Source: a virus. From it: a stretch of 40,621 nucleotides of DNA. The stretch lies in IMG/VR virus record IMGVR_UViG_3300035070_000531, positions 1 through 40,621 of that record; one strand, written 5' to 3'. Each line of letters opens with the position of its first letter. Positions within the stretch are counted from its first letter, which is position 1. The position numbers were made by a program, and so were the translations under genes. Of this stretch, positions 33,874 to 40,621 are shown piece after piece. Under the pieces are notes generated by a model. That model saw only the letters and a program-made list of their open reading frames with translations, was not told the DNA's origin and did not search any database.

Positions 33874-35877
33874 TTACCTTCTTGCATGTGTTGCATATTC
33901 CAGTGTCAATGCGTCAAGCGCATATGGAACATCTGTATTATTATCTGCTTCAAACTGTGCAGATATAGTCTTACCTGATCCTGTAGTCTGTGCAGAAAAT
34001 ACTTTCTGTAACTTAGCACCAAATGTAGCAGATCCATATGCACCAATACCATAGAACTGAGAAGCATTGCTAGTTGCATTTGTAAATGTTACTGCTGGCA
34101 TAACTACAGCACCACTCTCATCAAAGTCAAATTTTAAGTTTAGATCAAAGTTTACTCTTCCTTCTGGGTCTAGATAGAACTGAGCTTTGTATATTGTCTT
34201 TCGTATACGTGGATCATTAATAGGATAGAAAGGTGTAGCAAATGTAGTTGCTATATTATTACCATCAAAACTAGATGTATCATTTTCCATTCTATGTAAG
34301 AAACCTTCTTTACCTGAAAATATAACAAACTCAGTTGTTCCTGAATACACACTTGCACATGCTGTTACCTGTATACCTCTGGTTTCTGCAAAGTCAATAA
34401 CAGATGCTTCACCGGGAGATGCAAATTGTGTAAACAGTATACCTTGTGCATTAGGTCTTGTAAAGTTATTATTCCAACCAAATAGCCTATATTGTGATTT
34501 ATTTCTTATGACTAAGCTAAAAAAGTCTGTATGTAGTTTTACAAAGTCATTAAATGTACCCTGTATCTTTTTAGTAATAGGTGCTAAACCAAAGTCACCA
34601 ATACGTTCAGTAGCACTAAGAAGCCTTAAACCATCAGGGGCCATGAATACAACATCACCACCTATCTCCTGTACACTGTCAGTCTGTATACATCCTATGT
34701 CACGTGTAATAGGCTGTAAGTTAAATGTTGCTAATGCGTCACCATTTAATCTAAAGATAGATGAATCTGTAAATACTATAAGCTGATCTCTAAAACTTTT
34801 TATTGCTACTATACTATTATCTAAACCAATACTACCAGCACCATTACCACTTTGAAAATCTGTAGTAGTTAGTGGTGATCCAAAACTTAATACCCTACCT
34901 TTAGCATAAAAGATATGGTTTTTATGTGTAGCTACAACTGTAGCACCTATAACATCTGATGGTGCACTATCTAGTACAGTAAATGTAGTACCATTATATA
35001 ATGCAGGTGCATTTGCTCCATCAACTATCACAAGAGTTTTAGTTCCTGTAAAGTCAATAATATCAAAACGTGTATTAATTGCACCTTCTCTATCACTAGA
35101 TATAAATGTTATAGCTGCATTATCTGATGGGCTACTTGCTAGTGCAGGATGAATAGTTATATTTACTTCTTTACTTCCTGAGTCAGAGTATGATGAAACA
35201 GTTGTTTCAACTCTATATACTTTATCTATACCAGCAATTGTAAATACATCACCTGCTTGTGGAAATGTATCAAACGCATCTGCAACTAATGTTGTACCTG
35301 TTTGACTACCACCATCTATTAATGGTGTACCATAGTTAGGTTTATTTATTTTAGTGTAGCCACTACCTGCTGTTTCTACTATGTCAGCATTCATAGCTAC
35401 AACAGCTTTATCATTAAAGTATGTCATACCATTTGCATAGTTAGCTGTAGTAACTGTAACAAATGTAACTACTGCACCATTAGCAGGGCTTGAGTTTAAA
35501 GAGCTAGTAAGTGTTAGTGTAACCTCATCTCTAGCAGCAGTGTAACTAACACCGCCTGAAGCTACTGTGTATGTGCCAGAAACACCATCTATTGTAAGTG
35601 TATCACCAACAGCAGGTGTAGTATGTATAGCTCTTAATGATAATGATGTACCTGATTGAGATGCACCATTTACAACTGGATTACCGTAGGGTGCTATAAT
35701 AGCACTATCAAACTTTTCATATCCCTGTATACGTTTGTAACCTCCATCAATAGATGGTTCGTAGTTACGTAGTATTCTGGCAGAACCGGGAGCATTGATA
35801 GCTTGTTGCAATGGACTAAGATTAGTTACTAGTCCACCTTTAAACTCTATTCTAAATGTCTCCCATGCATCAGGCAT
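33874..35877 (-). CDS. tail tubular protein B / nozzle (T7 gp12-like, P22 gp10-related)
   Basis: A 667-residue protein with the N-terminal pattern FRIEFKGGLVTNLSPLQQA, PGSARILRNYEPSIDGGYKR (about 7-51) and a middle with LIVFTDSSIFRLNG, RDIGCIQTDSVQEIGGDVVF and MAPDGLRLLSATERIGDFG, the signature of podovirus tail nozzle proteins. It forms the lower tail tube through which DNA passes. It overlaps the adaptor gene by one base, as gp11-gp12 pairs often do. Two internal copies of a segment with GxSQSGTxLxxxA and GDxxTIxGV (near 50-70 and 190-215) look like repeated beta domains. Confidence 0.85.
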   Translation of the reverse strand: MPDAWETFRIEFKGGLVTNLSPLQQAINAPGSARILRNYEPSIDGGYKRIQGYEKFDSAIIAPYGNPVVNGASQSGTSLSLRAIHTTPAVGDTLTIDGVSGTYTVASGGVSYTAARDEVTLTLTSSLNSSPANGAVVTFVTVTTANYANGMTYFNDKAVVAMNADIVETAGSGYTKINKPNYGTPLIDGGSQTGTTLVADAFDTFPQAGDVFTIAGIDKVYRVETTVSSYSDSGSKEVNITIHPALASSPSDNAAITFISSDREGAINTRFDIIDFTGTKTLVIVDGANAPALYNGTTFTVLDSAPSDVIGATVVATHKNHIFYAKGRVLSFGSPLTTTDFQSGNGAGSIGLDNSIVAIKSFRDQLIVFTDSSIFRLNGDALATFNLQPITRDIGCIQTDSVQEIGGDVVFMAPDGLRLLSATERIGDFGLAPITKKIQGTFNDFVKLHTDFFSLVIRNKSQYRLFGWNNNFTRPNAQGILFTQFASPGEASVIDFAETRGIQVTACASVYSGTTEFVIFSGKEGFLHRMENDTSSFDGNNIATTFATPFYPINDPRIRKTIYKAQFYLDPEGRVNFDLNLKFDFDESGAVVMPAVTFTNATSNASQFYGIGAYGSATFGAKLQKVFSAQTTGSGKTISAQFEADNNTDVPYALDALTLEYATHARR

Positions 35878-36626
35878 TATAGACTATCCAAGCTCGATCC
35901 TGCTGTAGACCTAGATGAACCTAGTCTACGTCCTCCTGTTGCAGCAGGTATCATATAAGACCTCATGTAGTGATAACGATTAATTAACATAGACCTCATT
36001 GCTTTAATGCCCTCATCTGCCCTCTCCTTGACCACCACAGCATCTTGAGTGTTACCCCTAAACATATATGCATGAAACATTGCAGCGTCCACCACAACGT
36101 GTTTAAAGCGGTCTGGGATAACCATTGTGTCACCATGAGCAGATAGGTCTGCCTGAAATACATAGTAGTCAAATACTAATGTGTATGCCTTATCTGGAGG
36201 TTCTATTAAACCATATTTTAAATCAGGTCCATGAAAAACAAAACGTGGTAGTGCACGTGTCTGACTTGCAGCGTACTCCTGATCCACGTATTTTTCTAAA
36301 TATTCATCGTATGTAATTAAAGCTAGTTTCTTTGTGTCGTTTCCTAATGTAGCATCCTCTTTTATTCTAAACGATTCAAAGTCTATAAGTTTAGCATCTG
36401 TTGGAAATGCATATCGTGTCGTACCAGCAACTAATGTTTGTTCTTTTTCTGAATGATTAAAAGGCCACTCATACTCGCTTTCATTAATGTAGCGTATAGC
36501 AGAGTTGACTGCATCTTTTATATGTGCATAAAAACCTGTGGCTGATCCAAAGTTAGAACTGGTAAGCTCAACTTCGTTCAGCCTTTTGTTGACATCATTA
36601 ACTAATGTTAGAAATGTTGTAGCCAT
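35877..36626 (-). CDS. tail tubular protein A / adaptor (T7 gp11-like)
   Basis: A 249-residue protein: helical N-terminus (TFLTLVNDVNKRLNEVEL, then VNSAIRYINESEYEWPF), a middle beta part (TTRYAFPTDAKLIDFESFRI, split by turns) and a helical end (VVVDAAMFHAYMFRGN). This is the plan of podovirus adaptor proteins that join the portal to the nozzle. It is first after the hairpin at 36645-36669, with AAGGATATATT before its ATG. The basic, Ser-rich C-terminus (GGRRLGSSRSTAG) is probably flexible. Confidence 0.82.
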   Translation of the reverse strand: MATTFLTLVNDVNKRLNEVELTSSNFGSATGFYAHIKDAVNSAIRYINESEYEWPFNHSEKEQTLVAGTTRYAFPTDAKLIDFESFRIKEDATLGNDTKKLALITYDEYLEKYVDQEYAASQTRALPRFVFHGPDLKYGLIEPPDKAYTLVFDYYVFQADLSAHGDTMVIPDRFKHVVVDAAMFHAYMFRGNTQDAVVVKERADEGIKAMRSMLINRYHYMRSYMIPAATGGRRLGSSRSTAGSSLDSL

Positions 36627-36644
36627 AATATATCCTTAAGTAGA

Positions 36645-36669
36645 AAGGGGCAGGTTTATCCCACCCCTT
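36645..36669 (-). terminator. terminator-like hairpin between head and tail genes
   Basis: On the minus strand the 25 bases form a 10-bp stem (AAGGGGTGGG with ACCTGCCCCTT-side CCTGCCCCTT, including two G-T pairs) and a five-base loop ATAAA, followed by TCTACTT, a weak U-run. It lies in the 52-base gap between the small head gene and the adaptor. The poor U-tract suggests partial termination, which would lower tail-gene expression relative to capsid. T7 has its T-phi terminator at this same place. Confidence 0.6.
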
Positions 36670-36678
36670 CCACATGTG

Positions 36679-37173
36679 TTACGCGAGTGTATCACGATCC
36701 ACTTCATCTGCACCTACTGTGCCTATGTCATCAACGTCTAGCAATAATGCAAAGACACGGATAACACCAGCCGTTGTAGTTCCAGTTTGTGCCTGAATTA
36801 AAACGTCAAGCGTGTCGGCAGTTGCACCAACAGTGAGAGGTCCATTACCTGCACCTACACTGTATGCACCTGCTGATGCACCGTCAAAGTCAAAGCCATC
36901 AACGTATGCATCCACATCAACACCTGTCACTCCTAGATCTAGTGCACAGTCAGAAGAAGTACCAGCGTGAACTGTTGTTACTTCAAAACCAGCATCTAAT
37001 ATCATAGTATTAGCAGGTACTGTTATGGCTTGAATAATATCGGCAGCAGCTAGTGCTGTACCTTTAGCGGTAGCAGCAGCTCCAAAGTCAATACTATTTT
37101 GCACCAAGTAAGGAGAGCGACCTCTGGCATCTGAGCCACGAGCCGCTGAACTTAAGGTTGTTACTGTAGCCAT
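36679..37173 (-). CDS. small head protein, possible capsid decoration
   Basis: A 164-residue acidic, Ala/Gly/Thr-rich protein (TVPANTMILDAGFEVTTVH, then GVIRVFALLLDVDD at the end) predicted to be nearly all beta. It directly follows the major capsid gene (12-base gap) and shares its transcript before the hairpin, so it is likely made in large amounts. Capsid decoration or a head fiber is the best guess. It has only one cysteine and no membrane segment. Confidence 0.65.
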   Translation of the reverse strand: MATVTTLSSAARGSDARGRSPYLVQNSIDFGAAATAKGTALAAADIIQAITVPANTMILDAGFEVTTVHAGTSSDCALDLGVTGVDVDAYVDGFDFDGASAGAYSVGAGNGPLTVGATADTLDVLIQAQTGTTTAGVIRVFALLLDVDDIGTVGADEVDRDTLA

Positions 37174-37185
37174 TATTCAGTCTCC

Positions 37186-38244
37186 TTATACCAAGCAATA
37201 ACGTGCAACACTTAGAGCTTCAGGTCTAAGTATCTTACGTCCATACAAATGCATTCCCCGAACTATGTCGGCAAAGCTATCAGGGTCACGATATGTCTCT
37301 GTCTTATTAATCTGCTCGGCAGTTGCTACAGCAGAAGAATGTCCAGATACAATCATACCAAAGTTAGAGGAGTTTGTACCACCAGTAGTAGATGGGCCAG
37401 TTCCAATAGAAGGTAGGTTGTTAGACATATATACTTTGAAACCATGAAGGTTATTAAGTATAAGACCATTTTGTATTCCGCTTCCACCAAAGTCACCATT
37501 GAGAAGACGAGAATCTTCATCTTTGAGAACTTCAACGAAAACTGGATCAACGACAAGCCAACGATTGTTGGTGTCAACATTTTGCTGATCAAGCAAACGA
37601 GCCATACGAGCTACAATTTGTAATGGATTAGCATTACCTGAACCGGGTGTAGCAGAAGTTGCCCCACCAGCACGTGCCTGAATACCAATTGCGTTACTGG
37701 AAGAACCACCAAACTGAGAAGCATCTATCTTCATTGAGCTTAGTAATTCGTCAGTACCTGCTGTAGATACAGCAACTGAACCATTAACAGTTGTGTTAGC
37801 AGTATCAGCATTGGTATGCAAAGAAGACTGTTTGAAACCAGTCAAGTAACCAAGAGCGTCTTGGTCAAACTGGTCAGCTAGTCTGTAAGCCGCACGATCA
37901 GTTGCAAGCTGTTGGAAGTTGATGTGAGAATGTGCCTCTTCAATATCATCGACTTTAAATGCAAAGTAGTTTGCTTTGTCAATGGTAAGAGAGAACTCTT
38001 CATCATCCAAGTCTTGCGGAGTAATCGTAGTACCACGAGCATATGCTTTGACCGTGATTTCTGGCTCCTTAATTATTTTAACGCTATCGCCCATGTTTGC
38101 GATTTCGCCAAAGTAGTCACTATTTGTAATAGCTTCAACAATAGAAGCCTTACGAAAAGCTACTTGTACCTGCTTAGAGTAGATAATTGGTGAAAAATTA
38201 CCATTAGGCAGGTTGCCGTAGCCTGTTGCAGTTGAAAATGCCAT
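37186..38244 (-). CDS. major capsid protein
   Basis: A 352-residue protein. The N-terminal part has KQVQVAFRKASIVEAITN and GDSVKIIKEPEITVKAY, and the middle has DDIEEAHSHINFQQLATDR, typical of HK97-fold podovirus coat proteins of marine phages; the end has MHLYGRKILRPEALSVARY. It follows the scaffold gene. ATG at 38244 is chosen since AGGAGAAAATAAA lies directly upstream; an in-frame ATG at 38268 would place that ribosome site inside the gene. Transcribed from the promoter at 38445-38472. Confidence 0.88.
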   Translation of the reverse strand: MAFSTATGYGNLPNGNFSPIIYSKQVQVAFRKASIVEAITNSDYFGEIANMGDSVKIIKEPEITVKAYARGTTITPQDLDDEEFSLTIDKANYFAFKVDDIEEAHSHINFQQLATDRAAYRLADQFDQDALGYLTGFKQSSLHTNADTANTTVNGSVAVSTAGTDELLSSMKIDASQFGGSSSNAIGIQARAGGATSATPGSGNANPLQIVARMARLLDQQNVDTNNRWLVVDPVFVEVLKDEDSRLLNGDFGGSGIQNGLILNNLHGFKVYMSNNLPSIGTGPSTTGGTNSSNFGMIVSGHSSAVATAEQINKTETYRDPDSFADIVRGMHLYGRKILRPEALSVARYCLV

Positions 38245-38273
38245 TTTATTTTCTCCTATATACGACATCCCAT

Positions 38274-38290
38274 GTGTACATATTGTACAC
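38274..38290 (-). promoter_or_regulatory. perfect 7-bp inverted repeat before the capsid ribosome site
   Basis: GTGTACA and TGTACAC separated by TAT. In RNA it is a 7-bp hairpin with a three-base loop about 20 bases upstream of the capsid Shine-Dalgarno. It could be an mRNA stabiliser, a processing site or a protein-binding palindrome. Its role is unknown. Confidence 0.5.
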
Positions 38291-38444
38291 TATTTTTATC
38301 TACCTTAAGGGCCGTGAACTAAGAGGTTGTACGTGTAAGGCCAACTACACATAGGCTCTTCTTCATCGGGTTGTCTTAGAAGTATAGTGAGATATAGTTA
38401 GGTAGTCTTATTCAAGGGCTAACTACATCTTGCGACTATGTATA

Positions 38445-38472
38445 GTTATATACACAATCTACTGTTTGTCAA
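38445..38472 (-). promoter_or_regulatory. sigma70-type promoter for the capsid operon
   Basis: On the minus strand, TTGACA (plus-strand 38467-38472), a 16-base spacer, then TATAAC (38445-38450) within the context TATAACTATAC. It begins six bases beyond the scaffold stop codon, in noncoding DNA. It shares TTGACA and TATAACTAT with the promoter at 9226-9254. It would allow high capsid expression by host RNA polymerase. Confidence 0.7.
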
Positions 38473-38478
38473 CACTAA

Positions 38479-39333
38479 TTAACGTGCCGATCCAGATAAA
38501 TCGTATACAAACTTGTTTTGTCTAATAGCTTCCATGATTTCATCTGATTTACTTTCATATTCCTTTGCAGTCATACGCTGTACATCAGACTCTCTTAGAA
38601 AAGAACTAGATTCATTTTCTACAGGTTTGTTACGTTTTCCTTTTGTAGACACAGACTTAGCTGCATCTCTATTATTAGTTTTCTTAGTTGCAATACTTCT
38701 ATCTGCCTTATACAAATCAATTGCTCTAGCAGCAGATCGTGCATCATTATCATTTTCATACAAAGCATTCTGTATCCATTGTGGCTGTTCATCTGCCCAT
38801 GCATGAAAGTCATCATCGTTACGTATCTCATCAAAGTCTGGATGCATCTGTAACAACTCTGTCTCTGCACGTTGTTTGCTTACGTCCTGTTGCATATCAT
38901 CTAATGCTTTAACACGTTGCTCTAGACTAGCTGATTGTTCTGCTGCTTTCTTCATAGCTATTGTTTCTACTATAGCAGCTACATCAGGATACTCTTTAGC
39001 CCATGTTTCTATATCCTCGTCAGACTTAGGAAGTTTAATCTGTTTCTTAGTTGACTGTTCTAACTGGCTCTTAAGTGCATTTATTTCAGTCTTTAGTTCT
39101 TCTGTCTGTTTCTGCTGATGCCTACGTAGATCTGAGTATCTTTTCTTAAATGTTTTTTCTTCAGCAGTAGTAGGTTCACTTTCTACTTCTTCTGTTGAGG
39201 CATCCTGTTTTTGTTCTTCTAGTAGCTGTTCTAGTTCTTCTTCATCCTTCTTAAGTTTCTCATCCTTACTGTAAGGTCTAGATACAAATGCTACTTTACT
39301 TGGTTCTACTTCTACTTCTGTTACGTCTAACAT
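38479..39333 (-). CDS. capsid scaffolding protein
   Basis: A 284-residue, highly charged and helical protein. Residues 22-125 are rich in Glu, Lys and Gln with coiled-coil spacing (TEELKTEINALKSQLEQS). The middle has HPDFDEIRNDDDFHAWAD, common in podovirus scaffolds, and a basic segment (STKGKRNKP) precedes the helical C-terminus that would bind coat protein. Its place directly before the capsid gene supports the call. It guides procapsid assembly and is absent from the mature head. AAAGGAAATATAAT precedes the start. Confidence 0.85.
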   Translation of the reverse strand: MLDVTEVEVEPSKVAFVSRPYSKDEKLKKDEEELEQLLEEQKQDASTEEVESEPTTAEEKTFKKRYSDLRRHQQKQTEELKTEINALKSQLEQSTKKQIKLPKSDEDIETWAKEYPDVAAIVETIAMKKAAEQSASLEQRVKALDDMQQDVSKQRAETELLQMHPDFDEIRNDDDFHAWADEQPQWIQNALYENDNDARSAARAIDLYKADRSIATKKTNNRDAAKSVSTKGKRNKPVENESSSFLRESDVQRMTAKEYESKSDEIMEAIRQNKFVYDLSGSAR

Positions 39334-39351
39334 ATTATATTTCCTTTCGTT

Positions 39352-39387
39352 GGGGCTATGGTAGCCTTATTAGGGGCATAGGTAGCC
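39352..39387. repeat. pair of 15-base direct repeats in the 69-base gap
   Basis: GGGGCTATGGTAGCC (39352-39366) and GGGGCATAGGTAGCC (39373-39387) differ only in a central TAT versus ATA. The first also contains the inverted pair GGCTA/TAGCC. They occupy most of the gap between the edge gene and scaffold. They may form small hairpins or bind a protein; no function is known. Confidence 0.45.
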
Positions 39388-39402
39388 AACACATGTGGTT
39401 TG

Positions 39403-40621
39403 TTATCTTGAAGCTAAACCACCACGCTTCATCTTCTTTTGTTTTTTCTTTTTAGGTCGTACTATTAACCCACCATCATACTCTTCTGCTGCCTGTCCTT
39501 CTGCTTGACCTGAATCATCTGGTCCTGTATCATCACTTTGTGAGTCAGCAGTTCCACCAACTGCTCCTACACCTGTAGTATCTGGATCTGGTTGTTGCCC
39601 ACCAAATTGAGACATACTAAAAGCCTCATCAAAGGCTTTTGCTTCAACCATATCTTTAAAGTCTTTAGCATCCTTACCACCTATAATATCACCAGTAGAT
39701 AAATCTGTAACTGTACCGAATCTATCAACAGCCATTGGAGATGGTATACCACCAACAGTACCTATACCTACTGTACCTGTAGAACCTGTTGGTGCACCTA
39801 CAGAATCTTCGTAAGATTTTTGTGCACGTTCAGCTACTGTTTGCATATCTTTTTCTCTTTGAGCAGCTAATTCACTTTTACTGTAAGATTGTTGTTTTGC
39901 ATAAGATGCTTTTGCTGTAGCTAAATCTTTATCAATACCTTTTGCTATACCTAAACTTGTATCTATTTGTGTATCTGTTAAAGCCCCTAAACCAAATGCC
40001 ATTCCTTTTCCTAGTGTGCTTGGACCTAATGCAAAATCACCTAACATACCAAATCCTTTAGCAACTCCTCCTATAACACCACCCATTGGTCCTGCTAAAT
40101 CTTTTCCAAAAGCTGCCTGTTCTGTTTCAGTCATTTCAGAAACACCTACAGTGTCTCTATCTGGTCCACCATCTACTTCACCACTACCCAGTTCAGTCTC
40201 TACTTTAGCAGTTTCTGTTTTAATATCTCTAGGTTTTGCTTCAGCTTTCTTAGGTTTCTCTACAAACCCTTTAGGTAATGGTGGAAAAAACTTACCACCT
40301 ATTTTAGTAGAGATCATCTCCTGTCCTGTAGCTGGATTATAATATGTAGTAGGTGCTACATAACCATCTAAACCCAATAGTTGTCCACCTCTACTATAAC
40401 TAGGCATACCACCTTTATTCATCTCATTATCAGGTGGTCCTGCTACAATAATTAAATCTTCCATACCAAATGGCACATCATCATCTATAGTAGCTTCTTC
40501 AGAGTTACCCATCTGCCCCATCTCTTCCATACGAGCTAAACCTCTCTTAGCCTTATCACGCATGAGCATTAGTTTTTCTAAACCTATAAATCGTACAACA
40601 TCAGCAGGAAATACAAACTCA
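39403..40621 (-). CDS. partial head-module protein, 5' end beyond the window
   Basis: The frame stays open from the stop at 39403 to the right edge. At least 405 residues are visible. The part before the first internal ATG reads EFVFPADVVRFIGLEKLMLM, a motif I associate with a large marine podovirus virion protein encoded near portal and scaffold, so the true start lies to the right. The rest is Gly/Pro/Lys-rich, with an acidic linker and a very basic end (RPKKKKQKKMKRGGLASR). The function is unknown; position suggests a head or portal-associated protein. Confidence 0.75.
   Translation of the reverse strand, partial: EFVFPADVVRFIGLEKLMLMRDKAKRGLARMEEMGQMGNSEEATIDDDVPFGMEDLIIVAGPPDNEMNKGGMPSYSRGGQLLGLDGYVAPTTYYNPATGQEMISTKIGGKFFPPLPKGFVEKPKKAEAKPRDIKTETAKVETELGSGEVDGGPDRDTVGVSEMTETEQAAFGKDLAGPMGGVIGGVAKGFGMLGDFALGPSTLGKGMAFGLGALTDTQIDTSLGIAKGIDKDLATAKASYAKQQSYSKSELAAQREKDMQTVAERAQKSYEDSVGAPTGSTGTVGIGTVGGIPSPMAVDRFGTVTDLSTGDIIGGKDAKDFKDMVEAKAFDEAFSMSQFGGQQPDPDTTGVGAVGGTADSQSDDTGPDDSGQAEGQAAEEYDGGLIVRPKKKKQKKMKRGGLASR

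Larger units (their letters stand above)
38245..38478 (-). promoter_or_regulatory. 234-base noncoding leader upstream of the capsid gene
   Basis: This is the longest gene-free stretch in the window. On the minus strand it holds a sigma70-like promoter (38445-38472), about 190 bases of leader, and several short inverted repeats: GTGTACA-TAT-TGTACAC at 38274-38290, CCTTAAGG near 38313-38320, and a GTGTA/TACAC pair near 38333-38350. It ends in a strong AGGAG ribosome site. No good small ORF is seen. It may also regulate or stabilise the capsid transcript. Confidence 0.6.

Noticed and set aside
38330-38385. Short minus-strand ORF of 15 codons in the capsid leader
   Set aside because: It has no ribosome site and is too short to support.
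1-40621. tRNA genes
   Set aside because: I saw no convincing cloverleaf or conserved T-arm sequence in the gaps, which are almost all too short. A dedicated scan would be decisive.

Overview
This window is part of a tailed-phage genome with T7-like gene content. It is most like the HMO-2011-type marine podoviruses that infect alphaproteobacteria such as SAR116, SAR11 and Roseobacter relatives. The main reason is the family A DNA polymerase at 7206-9248: a DnaJ-like CxxCxGxG zinc module sits between its exonuclease and polymerase domains, a trait known from HMO-2011. Supporting it are a separate primase and DnaB-like helicase, a T7-type endonuclease I, a B12-dependent (class II) ribonucleotide reductase, MazG, a T7-like adaptor and nozzle, and marine-type tail fiber modules. 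The DNA is AT-rich by eye and Shine-Dalgarno sites are of the AGGAG type. The host is inferred, not shown.

Layout: there are two blocks of opposite strand meeting tail to tail at 15698-15701, where the two stop codons overlap. The plus-strand block (1-15701) is early and metabolic. It runs: small phage genes and three membrane or exported proteins (75-2934), a tyrosine recombinase (2946-3827), an HNH-type endonuclease, primase, helicase, a 2OG-Fe(II) oxygenase, DNA polymerase, then (behind a sigma70-like promoter at 9226-9254) a possible ssDNA-binding protein, a Cas4/RecB-like exonuclease, tiny ORFs, endonuclease I, a DUF3310 protein, class II RNR, a second PD-(D/E)XK nuclease, a ribosome-modulation-factor-like protein and MazG. 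Genes are packed with overlaps or gaps of a few bases.

The minus-strand block (40621-15698, read right to left) is the virion module. It runs: a 5'-truncated protein at the window edge, scaffold, a strong promoter, major capsid, a small head protein, a terminator-like hairpin, tail adaptor, tail nozzle, tail fiber, small virion proteins, three paralogous proteins built from exactly seven (or 2 x 7) blade-like repeats, a membrane/coiled-coil protein, a 1047-residue repeat protein, and large putative internal (DNA-ejection) proteins of 500 and 1231 residues. Portal, terminase, any RNA polymerase and a clear endolysin are not seen; portal and terminase probably lie beyond the right edge.

How the parts fit: primase, helicase, polymerase, exonuclease and endonuclease I degrade host DNA and copy phage DNA; RNR, MazG and the DUF3310 protein shape nucleotide pools; the minus block builds the particle. 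Points most worth a second look are a 50-residue early ORF that is a free-standing copy of a repeat found in the 1047-residue virion protein, the 28-blade propeller array, the phage RMF-like protein, the predicted Fe-S exonuclease, and a T7-like promoter/terminator bracket around the capsid genes that uses a bacterial-type promoter.
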